A stretch of DNA of 20,481 nt, from NCBI GenBank assembly GCA_021927905.1, contig BLLK01000003.1:1-20481 (forward strand). Reading direction: 5' to 3'. The position numbers were made by a program, and so were the translations under genes. The notes beneath the pieces are model-generated. The model did no database searches. It was given only the letters and a program-made list of their open reading frames with translations, and was not told where the DNA came from. This document shows, in pieces, positions 18,401 through 20,481 of the stretch. Positions within the stretch are counted from its first letter, which is position 1, and each line of letters starts with the position of its first letter. This stretch comes from Chaetoceros tenuissimus. Its lineage: Eukaryota > Bacillariophyta > Thalassiosirophyceae > Chaetocerotales > Chaetocerotaceae.

Positions 18401-18903
18401 CAGAAGAGATTGGAGAAGAGAATGAACAGTGGTTTTGTTGCTCAGACAGAGTCGAATTGTTCAAAGCAATCTCAGTTGATCCACATCTATTTGATGCAAA
18501 TAGCGATGATGAAGATGAAGATGAAGATAAAAATGATAGTGGAGAGAAAGACAATGAAGATAGTGGAGATGAAGATAGTGCAGAAGAAGACAGTAGTAGT
18601 GATGAAGATAGTGCAGATGAAGATGAACAAGGTCAAGAGAATGACAAAGACAATGAAAATGAGAACTGTGAAGATGAACAAACACAAACCGTCGATGATG
18701 ACTTTACATTTCGTCGAATAGTAAAAAAAGAAGAAGAAGAATACATATACACATTTACGACGACTGACGAGAAAGGTAAAAACCCGAATATATATGAACT
18801 TCAATTTGGAATAATTCATTCGAAAAAAGACATTCAATTTTATAATTTCGACGAGGACATATATGACCTACATCAGTTTCATCATAAGTTCATTCAAAAT
18901 TAA
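15484..18903 (+). CDS. Unknown large protein with Helitron-type Cys module and acidic tracts
   Basis: Exons: up to 15524, 15581-16420, 16528-17025, 17088-18903; introns 56, 107 and 62 bp, all phase 2. An in-frame ATG at 15484 could start it alone (1064 aa); otherwise it continues the 14239 exon. Exon 2 encodes a helical domain with a hydrophobic stretch (ALSYGRYLLYFLMAS). Exon 3 is disordered: acidic runs, a Lys-rich block (KPKPKKKKTTRKLPTKKKK) that looks like a nuclear localisation signal, then at its end HICSNYC. The module is completed in exon 4 by TDGQRGTCQM. Exon 4 continues with a Gln/Glu-rich tract holding a 32-residue tandem duplication (ITAGVDGE twice, 96-bp period). A roughly 330-residue globular region follows, then an Asp/Glu/Ser tract (about 18500-18690) and a folded C-terminal tail. 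No enzyme motif was seen. Nuclear DNA- or chromatin-associated function is inference. Confidence 0.75.
16421..16527 (+). repeat. Intron 2 of the plus-strand gene, shares the intron motif
   Basis: A 107-bp GT-AG intron (GTAAGTATT to CAAACAG). It carries GGGTTCATAACCTAT near the acceptor, preceded by a segment (AATATCTCAAA, TTTTATCTATTTC) matching the plus strand of the 12866-12959 intron. Confidence 0.85.
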
Positions 18904-18926
18904 GTTAAATCGTCTAATCTGATCAA

Positions 18927-19961
18927 TTAACATCCCAACAACTGCGTAATAAGGAAATTATTTGCTTTGATTGCAAATGATGAACTATGACTCAGTAAAT
19001 AATCAATAGGATAAAGATTCAAATCATCTTTCTCAGCGAACACATCCAAGACATCTTTTTTTTCCACCAAACGTCGAAAATTACTGAACTCGTCTACGTC
19101 GCCATGAATACATATATAGTGTAGCATCTTACGAATTCTTCCTTCGAACATTACCTTGACGCCTTTACCATTCTTGATCAAAAAGGACATAGAAGCACTT
19201 AATTCTCCATATTCCCCGTGGTCATAGAAGTCTTCGTTAATTTCTTCTTCCGATGGAGAAATAATCGTAGTATTAAAGTATTCCATAAATCTTCTCTTTT
19301 GGTAATCCCTTTTCATGATAGTAGCAACTTCGTGAAATAAACCTCTATTAACACAGTTGAATGAATCAGATGAAAATTTCAATTTTAACAAGTGAACTGC
19401 AGACATTTTTTTTGGAAGTCCCAAATCATGTGATTTCTTCAACAAACGACACAAAGAAGTAGCTGGTGTTTCGAATGTAACTACTTCCAGAACTCTAGAA
19501 GAAAGAAAACTCTTGTAATCCTCAGTTATCACAACTCCCCCAAGATTACCATTCACCATGTTTAGTTCATAACCAACCTGACAGCAATTGATGTCAAAAA
19601 ACTTGAGTAAATGATGAATACTGCTGCATTGTTTAACAAAAACAACATTCAATTTCTTGCATTTAGAATTCATAAAAATGCATCCATCCTTATCCTTCAA
19701 CGGAACTTTGTAGCTATCTTTGATTTTATAGCTCAGACTTTCGTCTACTTCAACAATCTTGTCTGTACTGAAGTCTATAACAAAAACATCAATGTCATTG
19801 TATAAATATTTCCCGTTATGCAAAAATGTAGCAAACGACCCTGCAATGTAATACTTCAATTCCTTTCCCAAGCAGTTATGAATGAATGTCTCCTCATGCT
19901 TTAGAGTACACCATACGAGCTCACAAATCTTAGATGATGAAAACACTTCATTGGTACTCAT
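18927..19961 (-). CDS. Pol-beta-type nucleotidyltransferase-like protein, 344 aa
   Basis: Single exon from an ATG at 19961 to a TAA at 18927; its stop lies 23 bp from the converging stop of the plus-strand gene. Residues 38-60 contain a GS motif (IAGSFATFL, Gly41-Ser42) followed by a DxD (NDIDVFVID, Asp56 and Asp58), the signature of the Pol-beta nucleotidyltransferase superfamily, which transfers a nucleotide to nucleic acid or protein. The third metal-binding carboxylate expected on a later strand is not evident; the matching strand reads LNVVFV, so activity is uncertain. A distinctive FDINCCQVGYEL follows at about 122-133. The C-terminal third (CIHGDVDEF, LYPIDYLLSHSS) is weakly ankyrin-like. 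There is no signal peptide or membrane segment. The absence of introns sets it apart from its neighbours. Substrate unknown. Confidence 0.7.
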   Translation of the reverse strand: MSTNEVFSSSKICELVWCTLKHEETFIHNCLGKELKYYIAGSFATFLHNGKYLYNDIDVFVIDFSTDKIVEVDESLSYKIKDSYKVPLKDKDGCIFMNSKCKKLNVVFVKQCSSIHHLLKFFDINCCQVGYELNMVNGNLGGVVITEDYKSFLSSRVLEVVTFETPATSLCRLLKKSHDLGLPKKMSAVHLLKLKFSSDSFNCVNRGLFHEVATIMKRDYQKRRFMEYFNTTIISPSEEEINEDFYDHGEYGELSASMSFLIKNGKGVKVMFEGRIRKMLHYICIHGDVDEFSNFRRLVEKKDVLDVFAEKDDLNLYPIDYLLSHSSSFAIKANNFLITQLLGC

Positions 19962-20358
19962 CTTTCATGTTATGTTGCTTGCAACATATATGTGTTGCAC
20001 CAACGAAAGAATTACAGTTTACAATCTGTAACGATAAAAATACAATAGTATCAAGAAATAACAATTTAGTCTAAAAACAGCAAACCGGAATATCACAAAA
20101 AAATTTTTAGATATTCTGATTTTTTTTAGCACGATTTCCGACACATTAGCTCAGTCGTGTCTTTCAATTCTTATTCCCACCTAATTTCATTACTCGTTTT
20201 TCTAAACAGATATAAAACACGATTGATGTTGACCGTTGAGTTTTCCTACTTTTTCTTGACAACTGTCAATATACCGTCTACTAATGTCAAAACGAGGTCA
20301 ATCGGCTAAAACTCATGTAAATTGACATATTCAAAAAGACCTTGGATTATAAGCTTAC
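19962..20358. other. Non-coding region upstream of the nucleotidyltransferase
   Basis: It starts with a perfect 8-bp palindromic arm pair TATGTTGC/GCAACATA (19971-19988, 2-base gap) right upstream of the ATG. A shorter imperfect palindrome TTGACA-AC-TGTCAA is at 20256-20269. The region probably holds the promoter of the minus-strand gene; no ORF or RNA gene was seen. Confidence 0.5.
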
Positions 20359-20398
20359 GATCATAAAATATCTTAAGTCATGAAGATATTTTATGATC
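20359..20398. other. Perfect 16-bp stem hairpin
   Basis: GATCATAAAATATCTT (20359-20374) is exactly mirrored by its complement at 20383-20398 around an 8-base loop. It is followed by an AT-rich run, then an abrupt change to GC-rich sequence at about 20435. It could be a terminal structure of the mobile unit, a small inverted-repeat element or a transcript 3' structure. CTAG occurs about 30 bases beyond, farther than is usual for a Helitron end. Confidence 0.85.
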
Positions 20399-20481
20399 CA
20401 AATTTTTTTGCCATCAGCATATATTACTAGAAGTGGCCTCCGGGTCCGGTGAGCAAGTCACCCCCCTCCAGGATAATGAAT

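Noticed and set aside
18461-18837. Minus-strand His/Leu-rich and Phe/Ile-rich ORFs
   Set aside because: They are complements of the Asp/Glu-coding tract of the plus-strand gene, where GA-rich codons leave the other strand free of stops.
11300-18903. Assignment of the unknown genes to a specific virus family or to nucleoproteins
   Set aside because: No diagnostic motif was seen; general character alone cannot support it.

Overview
The window is eukaryotic nuclear DNA, AT-rich, with very short GT-AG introns (56-107 bp) that mostly use GTAAGT-type donors and often carry a CTAAC-like branch site. Nothing identifies the species; small introns and dense repeats suggest a compact-intron invertebrate or a protist. 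The core is a Helitron-type rolling-circle transposon (a Rep/helicase gene) embedded in a cluster of unrecognised, intron-bearing genes that looks like one large mobile or virus-like unit.

Layout. 1-3623: recent repeats in the order A-B-A-(1.7 kb)-B, with A about 488 bp and B about 425 bp. The 1.7 kb contains two older tandem arrays (1936-2400 and 2911-3153). 3624-4775: no gene seen, one 27-bp tandem duplication. 4776-5228 (-): a 150-aa acidic ORF. 5239-5673: a G-rich strand block and a two-copy 89-bp tandem repeat. 5674-11258 (-): a five-exon Helitron Rep-helicase of 1772 aa. 11300-13840 (-): a four-exon unknown gene of about 774 aa, 41 bp upstream of the Rep gene. 13841-14238: divergent intergenic region with three CAACGCAT boxes. 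14239-18903 (+): a large unknown gene, four exons and 1480 codons, interrupted by one in-frame TAA and so readable either as a damaged long gene or as two adjacent ORFs. 18927-19961 (-): a Pol-beta-type nucleotidyltransferase-like protein. 19962-20481: non-coding, with a perfect 16-bp-stem hairpin.

How the parts relate. Rep-helicase carries everything expected for Helitron mobility: Cys clusters, the HUH motif, a two-tyrosine motif and a Pif1-type helicase. The large plus-strand gene is unlike Rep overall, but it contains the same Helitron-type cysteine module, split by an intron at the same place and phase. Three introns in three different genes share the motif GGGTTCNTAACCTAT and longer flanking similarity. 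These two links suggest the genes have evolved together rather than being unrelated host neighbours. Exon joins were worked out by hand from splice signals and frame; all three reconstructed genes come out at whole codon counts. Ends of the mobile element were not found.
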